Shown here one piece after another: positions 52,906 through 61,319 of a stretch of DNA of 64,000 nt. Under the pieces are notes generated by a model. The model saw only the letters and a list, made by a program, of their open reading frames with translations, was not told where the DNA came from and ran no database searches. Position 1 is the first letter of the stretch. Each line of letters starts with the position of its first letter. The stretch comes from Agromyces mediolanus. GTDB taxonomy: Bacteria > Actinomycetota > Actinomycetes > Actinomycetales > Microbacteriaceae. Made by a program: the position numbers and the translations under genes. The stretch is from assembly GCF_023715325.1 (NCBI RefSeq), contig NZ_JAMBNX010000010.1, forward strand, positions 90,302 through 154,301, given 5' to 3'.

Positions 52906-53148
52906 ATGCGTGCACGTGCAGCAAAGACCCTGGCGGCTCTCGGAGTCAGCCTCGCGATGGTGTTCGGCGGCTCGGCGGTCGCCGCGAACGCGGCACCCCA
53001 GACCTGGTACTACATCACGGGCTACAGCCAGACCGACTGCCAGCGCATCTCGAATCAGTACCGGGGGCTCGGGGCTCGCATCGTGACGGCATGCCACAAG
53101 CGTTCCTACGACCAGAAGTGGGCGTTCTCGTACTACTGGATCAACTGA
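52906..53148 (+). CDS. Secreted mini-protein, C-C/KW family member 2
   Basis: An 80-residue exported protein, paralogous in layout to the one at 48135-48410. Signal peptide RAAKTLAALGVSLAMVFGGS to ANAAPQT, cut after NAA. The mature 48-50 residues have GYSQTDCQRISNQYRGLG, then TACHKRSYDQKWAFSYYW: two Cys and the K-W-x-F-x-Y ending. GAAGGAA precedes ATG 52906. It is followed by a DUF805 gene. Confidence 0.75.
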   Translation: MRARAAKTLAALGVSLAMVFGGSAVAANAAPQTWYYITGYSQTDCQRISNQYRGLGARIVTACHKRSYDQKWAFSYYWIN

Positions 53149-53231
53149 GCCGGCGCCCGAGCCCGACGCATCGAGCTCTCCCTGGCCGCCGCGCAGCAGT
53201 AGGCTGACGGCATCCGAGGGAAGGACCGGGC

Positions 53232-53594
53232 ATGTCGTTCGGCGAGGCGATCCAGACCGTGCTGCGCAAGTACGCGGAGTTCACCGGCCGCGCCGGGCGC
53301 CCCGAGCTCTGGTGGTGGATCCTGTTCTACGCGCTCGTCGCGAGCGCGCTGTCGGTGTTCAGTGTCGTGCCGTTCGGCGACGGCGGAAACCTCGGCACCG
53401 TGCTCTCGAGCCTCTGGAGCATCGGCATGCTGCTCCCCACGCTCGCCGTGATCGTGCGCCGGCTCCGCGACGTCGGCCTCGGCTGGGGACACGTGTTCTG
53501 GCTGCTCGTGCCGATCGCGGGGCTCATCGTGCTGGCGATCTTCCTGTCGCGCCCGGGCGTGCCCGCCGAGGCATCCGCCGACCTCCCGGCGTGA
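53232..53594 (+). CDS. DUF805 membrane protein
   Basis: A 120-residue DUF805 protein: VLRKYAEFTGRAGRPELWWW at about 10-29 and VRRLRDVGLGWGHVFW at about 75-90, then VPIAGLIVLAIFLSRPG. Shorter than the member at 28795 because the outside loop is reduced. Three to four helices. ATG 53232 follows GAAGGA. Function unknown. Confidence 0.88.
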   Translation: MSFGEAIQTVLRKYAEFTGRAGRPELWWWILFYALVASALSVFSVVPFGDGGNLGTVLSSLWSIGMLLPTLAVIVRRLRDVGLGWGHVFWLLVPIAGLIVLAIFLSRPGVPAEASADLPA

Positions 53595-53703
53595 CCCGGT
53601 CCTCCGCCGCCGCGCCTCCGCCCGGCTCGGCCCCGGCCGGCGCTGCCCAGCCCGGCTCTGCTCCGCCCGGCTCGGCCCCGCCCGGCTCTGGCCCGCGGGG
53701 AGC
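53595..53703. repeat. CCCGGCTC-based degenerate tandem repeat
   Basis: The 109-bp spacer between DUF805 and the convergent nucleoside hydrolase consists of imperfect units of CCCGGCTC(T/G)G(C/G)(T/C)CCG. No gene is present. It is the same kind of low-complexity filler as at 59.8 and 63.9 kb. Confidence 0.7.
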
Positions 53704-54597
53704 TTAGGCGACCACCCGGCTCCCGGCCGCGACGATGGCGGTGACGATGTGCTCGGCCACGGCCTCCGCGTCCAACTCGCGCACCACCCGCGTCGCGCCG
53801 CCGCCGGGGGTGAACACGCTCCGCCCCTCGCCCTCGCCGTCGCGCTCGATCGTCACGGTGCCGGGCTCGGAGAGCTCGAACAGCCCCGGCTCGGTCAGGG
53901 TGAGCACGGTCACGGGGTCGTGCGGCACGTTCCACTCGACGTTCCAATAGCGCCACCACTGCTCGATCTCGGCCACGATGACCCCGCCGAGCGGTCCGGC
54001 CGCGCCGATGCGGTCGAGCTGATCCCGGCGGATCTCCACGCGCCGGGTCACCTCGAGCCCGGTCACCGTCGTCGGGATGCCGGCGGCGAAGACGAGCTCG
54101 GCGGCGGCGGAGTCGCTGCGCAGGTTGTGCTCGGGCTCGTCGTCCGTGAAGGAGCCGCCCATGATCCAGAGGTGGCGCACGGCGCCGGCGAAGCGCTCGT
54201 CGGCCTCGATCGCGGCGGCGATGTTCGTGAGCGGCCCGATGGCGACGACGTCGATCTCGCCGGGGTTGCCGACGACCTGCGCGACGAGGAAGTCGACGGC
54301 GTCGCCCGGCTCGACGCGCTCGCCCTCGAGGTCTTCGTGCAGCGCCCCCTCGTGCCCCGCCCACCAGATCTCCCGGCCGGAGCGGGTCTCGGCGCGACCG
54401 GCGTAGACGGGCACGTCGCGACCGGCGAGCTCGACAATGCGGCGACTCATCCGGGCGCGCAGCAGAGTGTCGCCGTACACGGTCGTGACGCCGACGAGCT
54501 CGACGGCGGGAAGGCCCAGCAGCTGGCTGAGCGCCATGGCGTCGTCGACGTCGGAGCCGAGGTCGGTGTCGAGGATGACTCGGTGGGCAGCGCGCAT
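53704..54597 (-). CDS. Inosine-uridine-preferring nucleoside hydrolase family
   Basis: A 297-residue Ca-dependent N-ribohydrolase that splits nucleosides into base and ribose. The metal motif VILDTDLGSDVDDAMAL at about 7-23 supplies the Asp cluster; VGVTTVYGDTLLRA, IAIGPLTNIAAAI-like VVAIGPLTNIAAAIE, IMGGSF and the late DPVTVLTLTEPGLF complete the fold. It is the last gene of a leftward operon with a sugar-type ABC importer, so the imported molecule is probably a nucleoside or related ribosyl compound. Confidence 0.92.
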   Translation of the reverse strand: MRAAHRVILDTDLGSDVDDAMALSQLLGLPAVELVGVTTVYGDTLLRARMSRRIVELAGRDVPVYAGRAETRSGREIWWAGHEGALHEDLEGERVEPGDAVDFLVAQVVGNPGEIDVVAIGPLTNIAAAIEADERFAGAVRHLWIMGGSFTDDEPEHNLRSDSAAAELVFAAGIPTTVTGLEVTRRVEIRRDQLDRIGAAGPLGGVIVAEIEQWWRYWNVEWNVPHDPVTVLTLTEPGLFELSEPGTVTIERDGEGEGRSVFTPGGGATRVVRELDAEAVAEHIVTAIVAAGSRVVA

Positions 54598-54664
54598 CGG
54601 CGGTGCTCCTTTCGGGGTGGTACGAGTGGTGCGAGTGGTGCGAGTGGTGCGGGCGGCGGGTCGA

Positions 54665-55546
54665 CTACTTGAGCCCGGTCGTGGAGACCGACTGGATGAA
54701 GTAGCGCTGGAAGCCGATGATGATCGCCAGCGGAATGAGGATGAGGATCACGGAGGCCGCGAACAGCACCCCGTAGTCGACGGCGAACTGCCCCTGCAGG
54801 TTCGACAGGGCGACCGGTCCGACGACGTGGTCGCGGTCGGTGCCCATGAGCAGCGGCCAGACGTAGGCCTGCCACTGGAACAGGAACAGCATGAGCCCGG
54901 CGCCGATGAGCGCCGGCACCGACAGCGGCAGGTAGATGCGGCGGAATACCCCCCACGGGCCGAGGCCGTCGAGGCGCGCGGCTTCCACGAGCTCCTCGGG
55001 GATCGCGAGGAAGAAGGTGCGCAGCAGGAAGATCGCCATGCCGTTGCCGAGCCCCGGCAGGATCAGGCCGAAGAAGGTGTTCTGCAGGTTCCAGTCGCGG
55101 AACATGTCGGCCAGCGGGATCGCGATCGCGTCGAACGGGATCAGGAACGACAGGATGATCACCGAGAACAGCAGTCCCTGACCGCGGAACTTGAACGCCG
55201 ACAGCCCGTACGCCGCGGTCGCGCAGATCGCGAGGCCGACGACGACCGTCACGAGGCTGATGAACAGCGAGTTCAGGATGGCCCGGCCGAGGTCGGTGTC
55301 GAGCAGGGCGAAGTAGTTGTCGAGCGTCGGGGTGAGCGTGAAGAAGGTGCGCCACTCGAGCGGGTTCAGGTAACGGAACGTCTCGTCGCCGGGACGCAGC
55401 GAGTTCACGACCGTCCACCACAGCGGGATGAGGAACGCGAGGCCGATGACGGCGCCGAGCACGGAGGTGCCGACGGGGCCGAGGCGGCGGCGCGTCGAGC
55501 GCCGACGGCCGGCGGGCGCCTGAGACGGAGCGAGGGATGCGGTCAT
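54665..55546 (-). CDS. Carbohydrate-type ABC importer permease (MalG-like)
   Basis: A 293-residue permease of the CUT1 sugar importer family. Six helices; the EAA loop is EELVEAARLDGLGPWGVFRRIYLPLSVPAL at about 182-211. N-terminal RRSTRRRLGPVGTSVLG is basic and inside. Its start lies one base after the stop of the partner permease. Confidence 0.92.
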   Translation of the reverse strand: MTASLAPSQAPAGRRRSTRRRLGPVGTSVLGAVIGLAFLIPLWWTVVNSLRPGDETFRYLNPLEWRTFFTLTPTLDNYFALLDTDLGRAILNSLFISLVTVVVGLAICATAAYGLSAFKFRGQGLLFSVIILSFLIPFDAIAIPLADMFRDWNLQNTFFGLILPGLGNGMAIFLLRTFFLAIPEELVEAARLDGLGPWGVFRRIYLPLSVPALIGAGLMLFLFQWQAYVWPLLMGTDRDHVVGPVALSNLQGQFAVDYGVLFAASVILILIPLAIIIGFQRYFIQSVSTTGLK

Positions 55547-55547
55547 G

Positions 55548-56492
55548 TCAGTCCTCCGTCCGGAGCAGGCGGAACTGCAGGGCGACGATCACGAGCGTGA
55601 TGAGCACGAGGATGACGACCTCGGCCTGCGCGGTGTTCAGATCGCCGAGCGTGTACGCCCTGGTGAAGATGTCGTACATGAGGAGGTTCGTCGACCCCTC
55701 CGGCCCGCCCTTCGTGAGGATCTGCACCGGCGCGAAGACGAGCAGGTTCGACACCGTGTCGGCGACGAGCACGAAGGCGAGCGGCCGGCGCACGAGCGGG
55801 AAGGTGATGGTCCACAGCTGCCGCCACCAGGAGGCGCCGTCGAGCGAGGCCGCCTCGTAGTAGGAGCGCGGGATGTCGTTGATGCCCGCGATGAGGAACA
55901 TCATCCAGTAACCGACGCCGATCCACGACAGCAGCACCATGATCGACGCGAGCGCCTGCTGGGGCGAGGTGAGGAACGGCTGCGCGGGCAGCCCGAACAG
56001 TTCGAGGAATCCGTTCGCGAGGCCGTCGGGCCGGTAGATGACGCTCCAGATGACCGCGGACACGGCGGGCGGCACGGCGATCGGCAGGATGACGAGCGAA
56101 CGCCAGATCTTCGACCCGGCCGCCTTCCGCGTGTAGAGCACCGCGAGCAGGAATGCGGTGGCGACCTGCAGCGGGTTGATCAGGATCGTGAAGACGACGG
56201 TGACGAGCAGCGCGTTCTGGAAGTCAGGGTTGCCGAACAGCTCCAGGTAGTTGCCGAGCGCGACGAACTGGGTGCCGCCGAGCAGGCTCGTGCGGAACAG
56301 GCTGTCCCAGAGCGCCACGGCGGCCGGCGCGAGCCGGAGCACGAGCAGCGCGACGAGCGCCGGGGCGAGGAAGGCGAGGGCGATGAGGGCGGGATGCCTC
56401 CGCCCGCGCCGTGTCGGGCGGGCCGGCGGCGCCGGCCGCACCGCCCGGCGGGCGCGGGGGTCCGCGCCCGCCCGGGTGGTGGGAGTGGTCAT
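55548..56492 (-). CDS. Carbohydrate-type ABC importer permease (MalF-like)
   Basis: A 314-residue CUT1 permease partner. A long Arg/Pro-rich head precedes six helices (LIALAFLAPALVALLVLRLA first). The EAA loop is YYEAASLDGASWWRQLWTITFP at about 208-229. ATG 56492 shares ATGA with the binding-protein stop. No ATPase is encoded here, so the system must use a shared MsiK-type ATPase from elsewhere, as is common for actinobacterial sugar importers. Confidence 0.92.
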   Translation of the reverse strand: MTTPTTRAGADPRARRAVRPAPPARPTRRGRRHPALIALAFLAPALVALLVLRLAPAAVALWDSLFRTSLLGGTQFVALGNYLELFGNPDFQNALLVTVVFTILINPLQVATAFLLAVLYTRKAAGSKIWRSLVILPIAVPPAVSAVIWSVIYRPDGLANGFLELFGLPAQPFLTSPQQALASIMVLLSWIGVGYWMMFLIAGINDIPRSYYEAASLDGASWWRQLWTITFPLVRRPLAFVLVADTVSNLLVFAPVQILTKGGPEGSTNLLMYDIFTRAYTLGDLNTAQAEVVILVLITLVIVALQFRLLRTED

Positions 56493-57781
56493 CGCAACTT
56501 CTTCCAGGCGTCCTGGATCTGCGTGGTCGCCTGCTCGAGGCGGGCGGCCGGGTCGGAGCCGTTGCGGATGTCGGCGAAGGCCGTGTTCATGGCCGACTCG
56601 AACTGCACGTAGCCGACCGAGACGGGCCGGGGCACGGCGGTCTCCTCGATCTCGTAGGTGATGAGGTCGGCGACGCCCGCAGCGTGCTCGCCGCCGAGCT
56701 CCTCGAGTCCGGGCAGGTACGTCGCGGCGGCTTCGGAGTTCGACGGGATGATCGTCGTCGCCTCGGTCGTGGTGAGGGCGCCGGCCGGGTCGAGCGCGGC
56801 GAACTCGATGAACTCGCGCGCCGCGTCCTTGTTCTTCGATGCCGTGTTCACGCCCCACGACCAGGAGCCGGTCGGGGTCGCGACCTCGCCGCCCTCGAAG
56901 TACGGCATCGGGGCCACGCCCCAGTCGAAGCTCGCGTCCGAGGCGAAGCGGCCGACGTCCCACGGGCCGCCGACGAAGAAGGCGACGTTGCCGTCGATGA
57001 AGACGGGCGCGGTCTGGAAGCCGCCGACGCCGCGGGGCGAGAGACCGCTCTCGAAGGTGTCGCCGTACCAGTCCATGGCCTTCACCCAGCCGTCGTTCGT
57101 GACGTCGACGGTGAGCATGTCGTCACCGATGATGCCCGATCCACCGCCGAGGGACTCGGCGAGGGGCTGCAGCTGATAGTACGCCTCGACCTGTTCGAGC
57201 AGCAGGCCGTACTGGGTGCCGGCGGCCTGGGCGGCGCGGCCGGCGTCGGCGGTCTGCTCCCACGTCCAGCGGGCGGCGGGGTCGGCGGTCGGGGCCTCGA
57301 CGCCGGCCGCGGCGAGGGCGTCGCGGTTGAAGAACAGCATCTGGGTCGAGTTCCAGACGGAGAGGGCCCACATCTTGCCGTCGTACTGGTTGATCTCGAA
57401 CTGCGCGGAGCTCGTGGCGGCCTTCGCCTCGTCGGAGAGGTCGCTGAGGTCCTCGAGGAAGCCCTGCGCGGCGAGCTGCGAGAGGTTCGGCTGGTCGACG
57501 GCGTAGACGTCGATCGTGTCGTCCTTCGCGCCGAGCCGCTGCTGCAGCGTGCTCGAGTACTGGTCGAACGGCACCTGGGTGTAGTCGATGGTGATCTCGG
57601 GGTGCTCGGCCTCGAACGCCTCGATGACCGGGGCGAAGGTCGCCGGGTCCTCGGGGCCGAGGAACCGGACCGTGCCGGATCCGTCGCCGGCCGAGCCGGA
57701 GTCGGCGGGGGCCGAACAGCCGGCGAGGAGCACGGCGCTCGCCGCGACTCCGGCGAGCAGCAACGCTCGTGAACGCTTCAT
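56489..57781 (-). CDS. ABC importer solute-binding lipoprotein (family 1)
   Basis: A 430-residue extracellular binding protein. KRSRALLLAGVAASAVLLAGC gives a lipoprotein signal with the Cys at about 22. The mature part matches family 1 sugar binders: FEAEHPEITIDYTQVPFDQY, IDVYAVDQPNLSQLAAQGFLEDL, FVGGPWDVGRF, GSWSWGVNTASKNKDAAREFIEF. First gene of the operon, controlled by sites at 57868-57892. ATG 57781 is used since the upstream frame has no signal. Confidence 0.92.
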   Translation of the reverse strand: MKRSRALLLAGVAASAVLLAGCSAPADSGSAGDGSGTVRFLGPEDPATFAPVIEAFEAEHPEITIDYTQVPFDQYSSTLQQRLGAKDDTIDVYAVDQPNLSQLAAQGFLEDLSDLSDEAKAATSSAQFEINQYDGKMWALSVWNSTQMLFFNRDALAAAGVEAPTADPAARWTWEQTADAGRAAQAAGTQYGLLLEQVEAYYQLQPLAESLGGGSGIIGDDMLTVDVTNDGWVKAMDWYGDTFESGLSPRGVGGFQTAPVFIDGNVAFFVGGPWDVGRFASDASFDWGVAPMPYFEGGEVATPTGSWSWGVNTASKNKDAAREFIEFAALDPAGALTTTEATTIIPSNSEAAATYLPGLEELGGEHAAGVADLITYEIEETAVPRPVSVGYVQFESAMNTAFADIRNGSDPAARLEQATTQIQDAWKKLR

Positions 57782-57867
57782 TGGGTGCACCTTCCGTCGG
57801 GGGAATCGTCGCCTCCGTCGTCCGCGCCGGGCGGGTCTGCCGTGATCGCGCCTGCTGTCGACGTGAT

Positions 57868-57892
57868 CTAAGCGGATAGACGAAGCGGTTAG
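57868..57892. promoter_or_regulatory. LacI-type operators O1 and O2 before the importer operon
   Basis: CTAAGCGGATAG (57868-57879) and CGAAGCGGTTAG (57881-57892) repeat the core AAGCGG(A/T)TAG at a 13-base spacing, about 90-110 bp upstream of the binding-protein gene. They match O3 in front of the divergent LacI gene. Confidence 0.72.
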
Positions 57893-57992
57893 ATGGCACT
57901 CTAGGCTACCGCTTCCAGCGGCGCAAGACACCGCCGTCGAGGCATCCGGATGCACGCCGCCGGTACGGCGCACTGCTAGCATCCATGCAGGT

Positions 57993-58004
57993 CTAACCGC
58001 TTAG
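57993..58004. promoter_or_regulatory. LacI-type operator O3 (autoregulation)
   Basis: CTAACCGCTTAG lies 15 bp upstream of the LacI-family start. Its reverse complement, CTAAGCGGTTAG, combines O1 and O2. The CTAA-N4-TTAG symmetry fits a LacI-family dimer. Confidence 0.75.
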
Positions 58005-58019
58005 CAGGAGGGAGCCGCG

Positions 58020-59033
58020 ATGGCCACCGGACGCGACGTCGCCCAGCTCGCCGGCACCTCGACGGCGGTCGTGAGCTACGTCTTCAACAACGGCCCGCGC
58101 AACGTCTCCCCCGCGACCCGCGAGCGCGTACTCGCCGCCGCGGCCGAGCTCAACTACCGCCCGAACGCCCTCGCCCGGGCGCTGAGCTTCGGTCGCACCT
58201 CCACGATCGGGCTCATCGTGCCCGACATCGCGAACCCCTACTTCGGCGAGCTCGCCCGGGCCCTCGAGGACGCGGCCATGGAGCGCGGCGAGCTCCTCCT
58301 CATCGGCGACTCGAGCCTCGACCCCGAACGCGAGCGGCGGCACATCGCCGCGTTCGTCGAGCGGCGCGTCGACTCCGTCGTCATGATCTCCCTCCTCGAC
58401 GAGCCCGACTTCACCGCGTTCGAGCAGGCCTCGACCCCGGTCATCGCCCTCCACCCGATCGCCGACGACGCCCCGGCCGCCTCGCTGACGATCGACTACG
58501 AGCTCGCCGCACGGGCCGCCGCCGCGCACCTCGTGGCCCACGACTTCGACTCGATCGGCCTTTTGAACGGCCCCGCCCACTCGGTCGGGGCCGGCCAGCA
58601 CCGCCGCGGCTTCCTGGCCGCGGTCGGGGCGGCCGGGCGCGAGCTCCGGCACGACGAGCGCAACAGCGGCACCTCCCGGGCGGATGCCTCGGCCGTCTCG
58701 CTGCGCTGGCTCGCCGAGCCCGACCGCCCGCGCGCGATCACCTGCGCCACCGACGAGCAGGCCTACGGCGTGCTGCACGCCGCCTACCTGCTCGGCCTGC
58801 GCGTGCCGGAAGACCTCGCCGTCATCGGCTTCGACGGCACCGAGCACTCCGAATACGCGGTGCCGCCGCTCACCACCGTGCGCCAGCCGATCCGCGCGAT
58901 CGCCGCGCGCGCGATCGAGCTCGTCGCCGAGGCCGCCGCCGAGCCCGCCGACGGCGCGGACTTCACCCGCGTCCGCGAGCTGGCCGGCCACGAGCTCATC
59001 GTGCGCGCCTCCTGCGGCTGCGCGCGCGACTGA
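58020..59033 (+). CDS. LacI-family transcriptional regulator of nucleoside importer
   Basis: A 337-residue LacI protein. DNA-binding region RDVAQLAGTSTAVVSYVFNN to NYRPNALARAL (about 5-57), then the effector domain TIGLIVPDIANPYFGELARAL. AGGAGGGAG precedes ATG 58020. Divergent from the importer-nucleoside hydrolase operon; related sites in front of both show local control and autoregulation. Paralogue of the LacI protein beside rbsK, but the operators differ. Confidence 0.92.
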   Translation: MATGRDVAQLAGTSTAVVSYVFNNGPRNVSPATRERVLAAAAELNYRPNALARALSFGRTSTIGLIVPDIANPYFGELARALEDAAMERGELLLIGDSSLDPERERRHIAAFVERRVDSVVMISLLDEPDFTAFEQASTPVIALHPIADDAPAASLTIDYELAARAAAAHLVAHDFDSIGLLNGPAHSVGAGQHRRGFLAAVGAAGRELRHDERNSGTSRADASAVSLRWLAEPDRPRAITCATDEQAYGVLHAAYLLGLRVPEDLAVIGFDGTEHSEYAVPPLTTVRQPIRAIAARAIELVAEAAAEPADGADFTRVRELAGHELIVRASCGCARD

Positions 59034-59349
59034 CCACTCTTCGGCCGCCGGCGTGCCGCCGACGAGGCATCCGCCCGCACTGCGCCCCCTGCGCGCTGCG
59101 CCCCCTGCGCCGCGCCCCCTGCGCCGCGCTCCCTCCCCCGCGCTCCCTCCCCCGCGGAGGAGATCCTCGCCGCAGGAGGCCTCCGCGGCGCCGAACGCCC
59201 TCCTGCGGTGACGATCTCCTCCGCCGCCGCACCGCCGCAGGGCGAGGCGGCCACCCGCCCCCGGGCGGCCGCTCCCTTCCCGGGAGGGCCGGGACGGCGT
59301 AGCCTGTGCCCCGACGCGCACACGCCCCATTCGATCAAGGGAGACCGTC
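59034..59349. repeat. Gene-free stretch with long inverted repeat
   Basis: A C-rich GCGCCCCCTGC repeat (59080-59150) leads into an inverted repeat: left arm 59154-59181 (GCGGAGGAGATCCTCGCCGC...) and right arm 59197-59224 pair at 25 of 28 positions around a 15-base loop containing GGCGCC. It could terminate the LacI transcript or be a dispersed hairpin element. Downstream, GAGGGCC leads into the PhnB-like gene. No coding region is seen. Confidence 0.7.
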
Positions 59350-59817
59350 ATGGCCGCACTCGCAGCGATCCAGCCCTGCCTCTGGTTCAACGACCAGGCG
59401 CGCGAGGCGATGGAGTACTACGTCGGGGTGTTCCCGAACTCTCGGATCAACTCGGTGGAGGCCTACCCCGATGAGTCCCTCGACGAGCACTTCGCGGGCA
59501 TGGCCGGCAAGGTCCTCAACGGCAGCTTCACCCTGAACGGGGTCGACTTCGTCTGCCTCGACGGCGGCCCGCTGTTCACCTTCAACGAGTCGATCTCGTT
59601 CGTCGTCTCCTGCGCCGACCAGGCCGAGATCGACCGGTACTGGGCGGCGCTCTCGCACGTCCCCGAGTCGGAGCAGTGCGGCTGGTGCAAGGACCGCTTC
59701 GGCGTGAGCTGGCAGATCATCCCGGCGAACATGTCCGAGCTGACGCAGCGCCCCGCGCAGGTGCAGGTGATGATGGCGCAGAAGAAGATCGTCATCGCGG
59801 AGCTCGAGCAGGCCTGA
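59350..59817 (+). CDS. PhnB-like VOC family protein
   Basis: A 155-residue VOC protein of the PhnB / 3-demethylubiquinone-methyltransferase-like group. Signature blocks: IQPCLWFNDQAREAMEYYVGVFPNSRI at 7-33, GSFTLNGVDFVCLDGGP, FTFNESISFVVSCADQAEIDRYW and GWCKDRFGVSWQIIPANM. Length and ending are normal. Such proteins are cytoplasmic, with unknown substrate; the name PhnB does not imply phosphonate use. Confidence 0.9.
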   Translation: MAALAAIQPCLWFNDQAREAMEYYVGVFPNSRINSVEAYPDESLDEHFAGMAGKVLNGSFTLNGVDFVCLDGGPLFTFNESISFVVSCADQAEIDRYWAALSHVPESEQCGWCKDRFGVSWQIIPANMSELTQRPAQVQVMMAQKKIVIAELEQA

Positions 59818-59950
59818 CCTCCCGCGCCCCGCGGCCCCGCGCGCCCGCGCGCCTGCGCCCCCGCGCCTGCGCCCGCACCACCTCGCCCCGCCCCGCGCCC
59901 CTGTGCCCGCGCCCTCGCGCGCCCCGGACCCGCCCGCTCAGCCCCACTCA
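59818..59950. other. C-rich low-complexity spacer
   Basis: Imperfect CGCGCCC/GCGCCTGC runs with no gene or clear secondary structure apart from the hairpin element that follows. Confidence 0.6.
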
Positions 59951-60028
59951 ACCCGCGAGGGGGTCGCATTCCGACATCCGCTGCGCGATGCACCCGTAGT
60001 GATGTCGCGAATTGACCCCCTCGCGGGT
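59951..60028. repeat. Dispersed hairpin element, copy 1
   Basis: 28-base arms (59951-59978 and 60001-60028) start ACCCGCGAGGGGGTC and pair over 15 outer and 7 inner bases, with a mismatched stretch in between and a 22-base loop. The core CGAGGGGGTC...TTCCGACAT...CGCT recurs at 63944 with 27 of 31 positions the same. Confidence 0.85.
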
Positions 60029-60135
60029 GGGGGCGGGGGGCGAGGGGCGAGGGGCGAGGGGCGAGGGGCGAGGGTACAGGCTGGTGGCGCGGGGCGAGGG
60101 TACAGGCGGACCGGGCGGGCGGATAGCCTGGGCCG
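60029..60135. repeat. GCGAGGG heptanucleotide repeat
   Basis: About six tandem GCGAGGG units (about 60039-60074), then a repeated GCGAGGGTACAGG block at 60066 and 60094. TAGCCT lies about seven bases before the next ATG and no Shine-Dalgarno is visible, so the following gene may be leaderless. Confidence 0.7.
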
Positions 60136-60585
60136 ATGGATGCCTCCGCCTACGCCGCCGCCCTCCGCACCCAGCTCGACCGGGTCGCCGACGCGGCCGC
60201 CGCGAAGCTCGAGCGGATCGTCGCCGCGGCACCGGATGCGGCCGAAGAGCTGCAGCTGCTCGTCCACCCGGACCAGGACGGCGAGGGCGGCTTCTCCATC
60301 GTCGCGACCCTCGCGGGGCCGGACGCCTTCGTGCTGAACCGCGCGATCGAGGCCGACCGGACGCTCTTCGAGGTGGTGCACGGTGCACAGGGCCCCATCC
60401 CGGCGGTGCCGATGTTCGCCCCCGGGCGGGCGGGCTTCGAGGTGCGCGACGCCATCGTCGACACGGCGAGCGGATGGCTCGTGGAGCTCTGGGACCGTGC
60501 GGCTCGCGGACGCAGCCCGATCCCCGGCTACGTCGCCGGCATCGACGGCTGGGGCACGGTCGCGCCGGTCGAGCTCGACGCCTGA
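60136..60585 (+). CDS. DUF6389-like hypothetical protein
   Basis: A 149-residue soluble protein: YAAALRTQLDRVADAAAAKL near the start, then ELQLLVHPDQDGEGGFSIVATLAGPDAFVLNRAI, LFEVVHG and the late DTASGWLVELWDRA. The pattern fits a small family of actinobacterial hypothetical proteins (DUF6389); I am only fairly sure of the family. Its stop is two bases from the convergent XRE gene stop. Confidence 0.65.
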   Translation: MDASAYAAALRTQLDRVADAAAAKLERIVAAAPDAAEELQLLVHPDQDGEGGFSIVATLAGPDAFVLNRAIEADRTLFEVVHGAQGPIPAVPMFAPGRAGFEVRDAIVDTASGWLVELWDRAARGRSPIPGYVAGIDGWGTVAPVELDA

Positions 60586-60587
60586 GC

Positions 60588-60800
60588 TCAGTCGCCGTCC
60601 GGCACCCACTCGAGCAGGTCGCCCGGCTGGCACTCGAGCACCCGGCACATGGCGTCGAGCGTCGTGAAACGCACCGCCTTCGCCCGTCCGTTCTTCAGCA
60701 CGGCGACGTTCGCGGGGGTGAGGCCGACCTGTTCGGCGAACTCGCCCACGCTGAGCTTCCGCTTCGCGAGCTGCACGTCGATCCGCACGACGATCGGCAT
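60588..60800 (-). CDS. Small XRE regulator (DUF2975 partner)
   Basis: A 70-residue Cro/C1-type helix-turn-helix protein: VVRIDVQLAKRKLSVGEFAEQVGLTPANVAVLKNG and FTTLDAMCRVLECQPGDLLEW. This short XRE type is typically paired with a DUF2975 membrane protein, which is the upstream gene here with a TGATG overlap. It probably represses the pair through the palindrome at 61320. Confidence 0.9.
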   Translation of the reverse strand: MPIVVRIDVQLAKRKLSVGEFAEQVGLTPANVAVLKNGRAKAVRFTTLDAMCRVLECQPGDLLEWVPDGD

Positions 60801-61297
60801 CAGATGACCGCCTTCAGCTCGGTGTCGAGCGCGGTCGCCTGGGCGAGGAGCGCTCGCATGACCACGACCGTCAGCACGACCGCGGCGCCCACGCAGACCA
60901 CGCCGAAGAGGAGCATCGGCATCCCCGGGTCGCGGAGTTCCGGGGTGAAGAAGATGACGCCGACGACCACGGCGGAGGCTGCGGCGAACGCCGCCCAGCC
61001 GATCACGAGCGCCCACACCATCACGTCCACCCAGCGCAGCGCGCCGGGGGTGAAGATGCGGTCGTCGTGCACCAGGCCGAGCAGGCGCCAGATGCAGACA
61101 ATCACCAGCTGCACGACGAGCAGCACGACGATCGCGGCCGCGAAGAGGATGCCCGGCACCGCTCCCAGTCCGGGATTGCGATCAGCCAGGTGCGCGAGCG
61201 TGCCGGGCACGCTGAGGAACTGGCCGACGAGGGTGCCCGCGAAGAGCACCACGAGCACGATCCGGAGCGGCAGCACCACCGCACTGAGCGACTTCAT
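60800..61297 (-). CDS. DUF2975 membrane protein
   Basis: A 165-residue membrane protein with four helices (about 8-30, 45-70, 88-112, 125-148). DRIFTPGALRWVDVMVWALVIG in the middle is the DUF2975 signature. Start ATG 61297; the stop overlaps the XRE start. DUF2975-XRE pairs are widespread in Firmicutes and actinobacteria with no known function. Confidence 0.88.
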   Translation of the reverse strand: MKSLSAVVLPLRIVLVVLFAGTLVGQFLSVPGTLAHLADRNPGLGAVPGILFAAAIVVLLVVQLVIVCIWRLLGLVHDDRIFTPGALRWVDVMVWALVIGWAAFAAASAVVVGVIFFTPELRDPGMPMLLFGVVCVGAAVVLTVVVMRALLAQATALDTELKAVI

Positions 61298-61319
61298 ACA
61301 TCGATACTCGCTCGCTATC

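Noticed and set aside
59350..59817. Phosphonate metabolism gene
   Set aside because: PhnB-like VOC proteins occur widely outside phosphonate operons, and no other phn gene is nearby.
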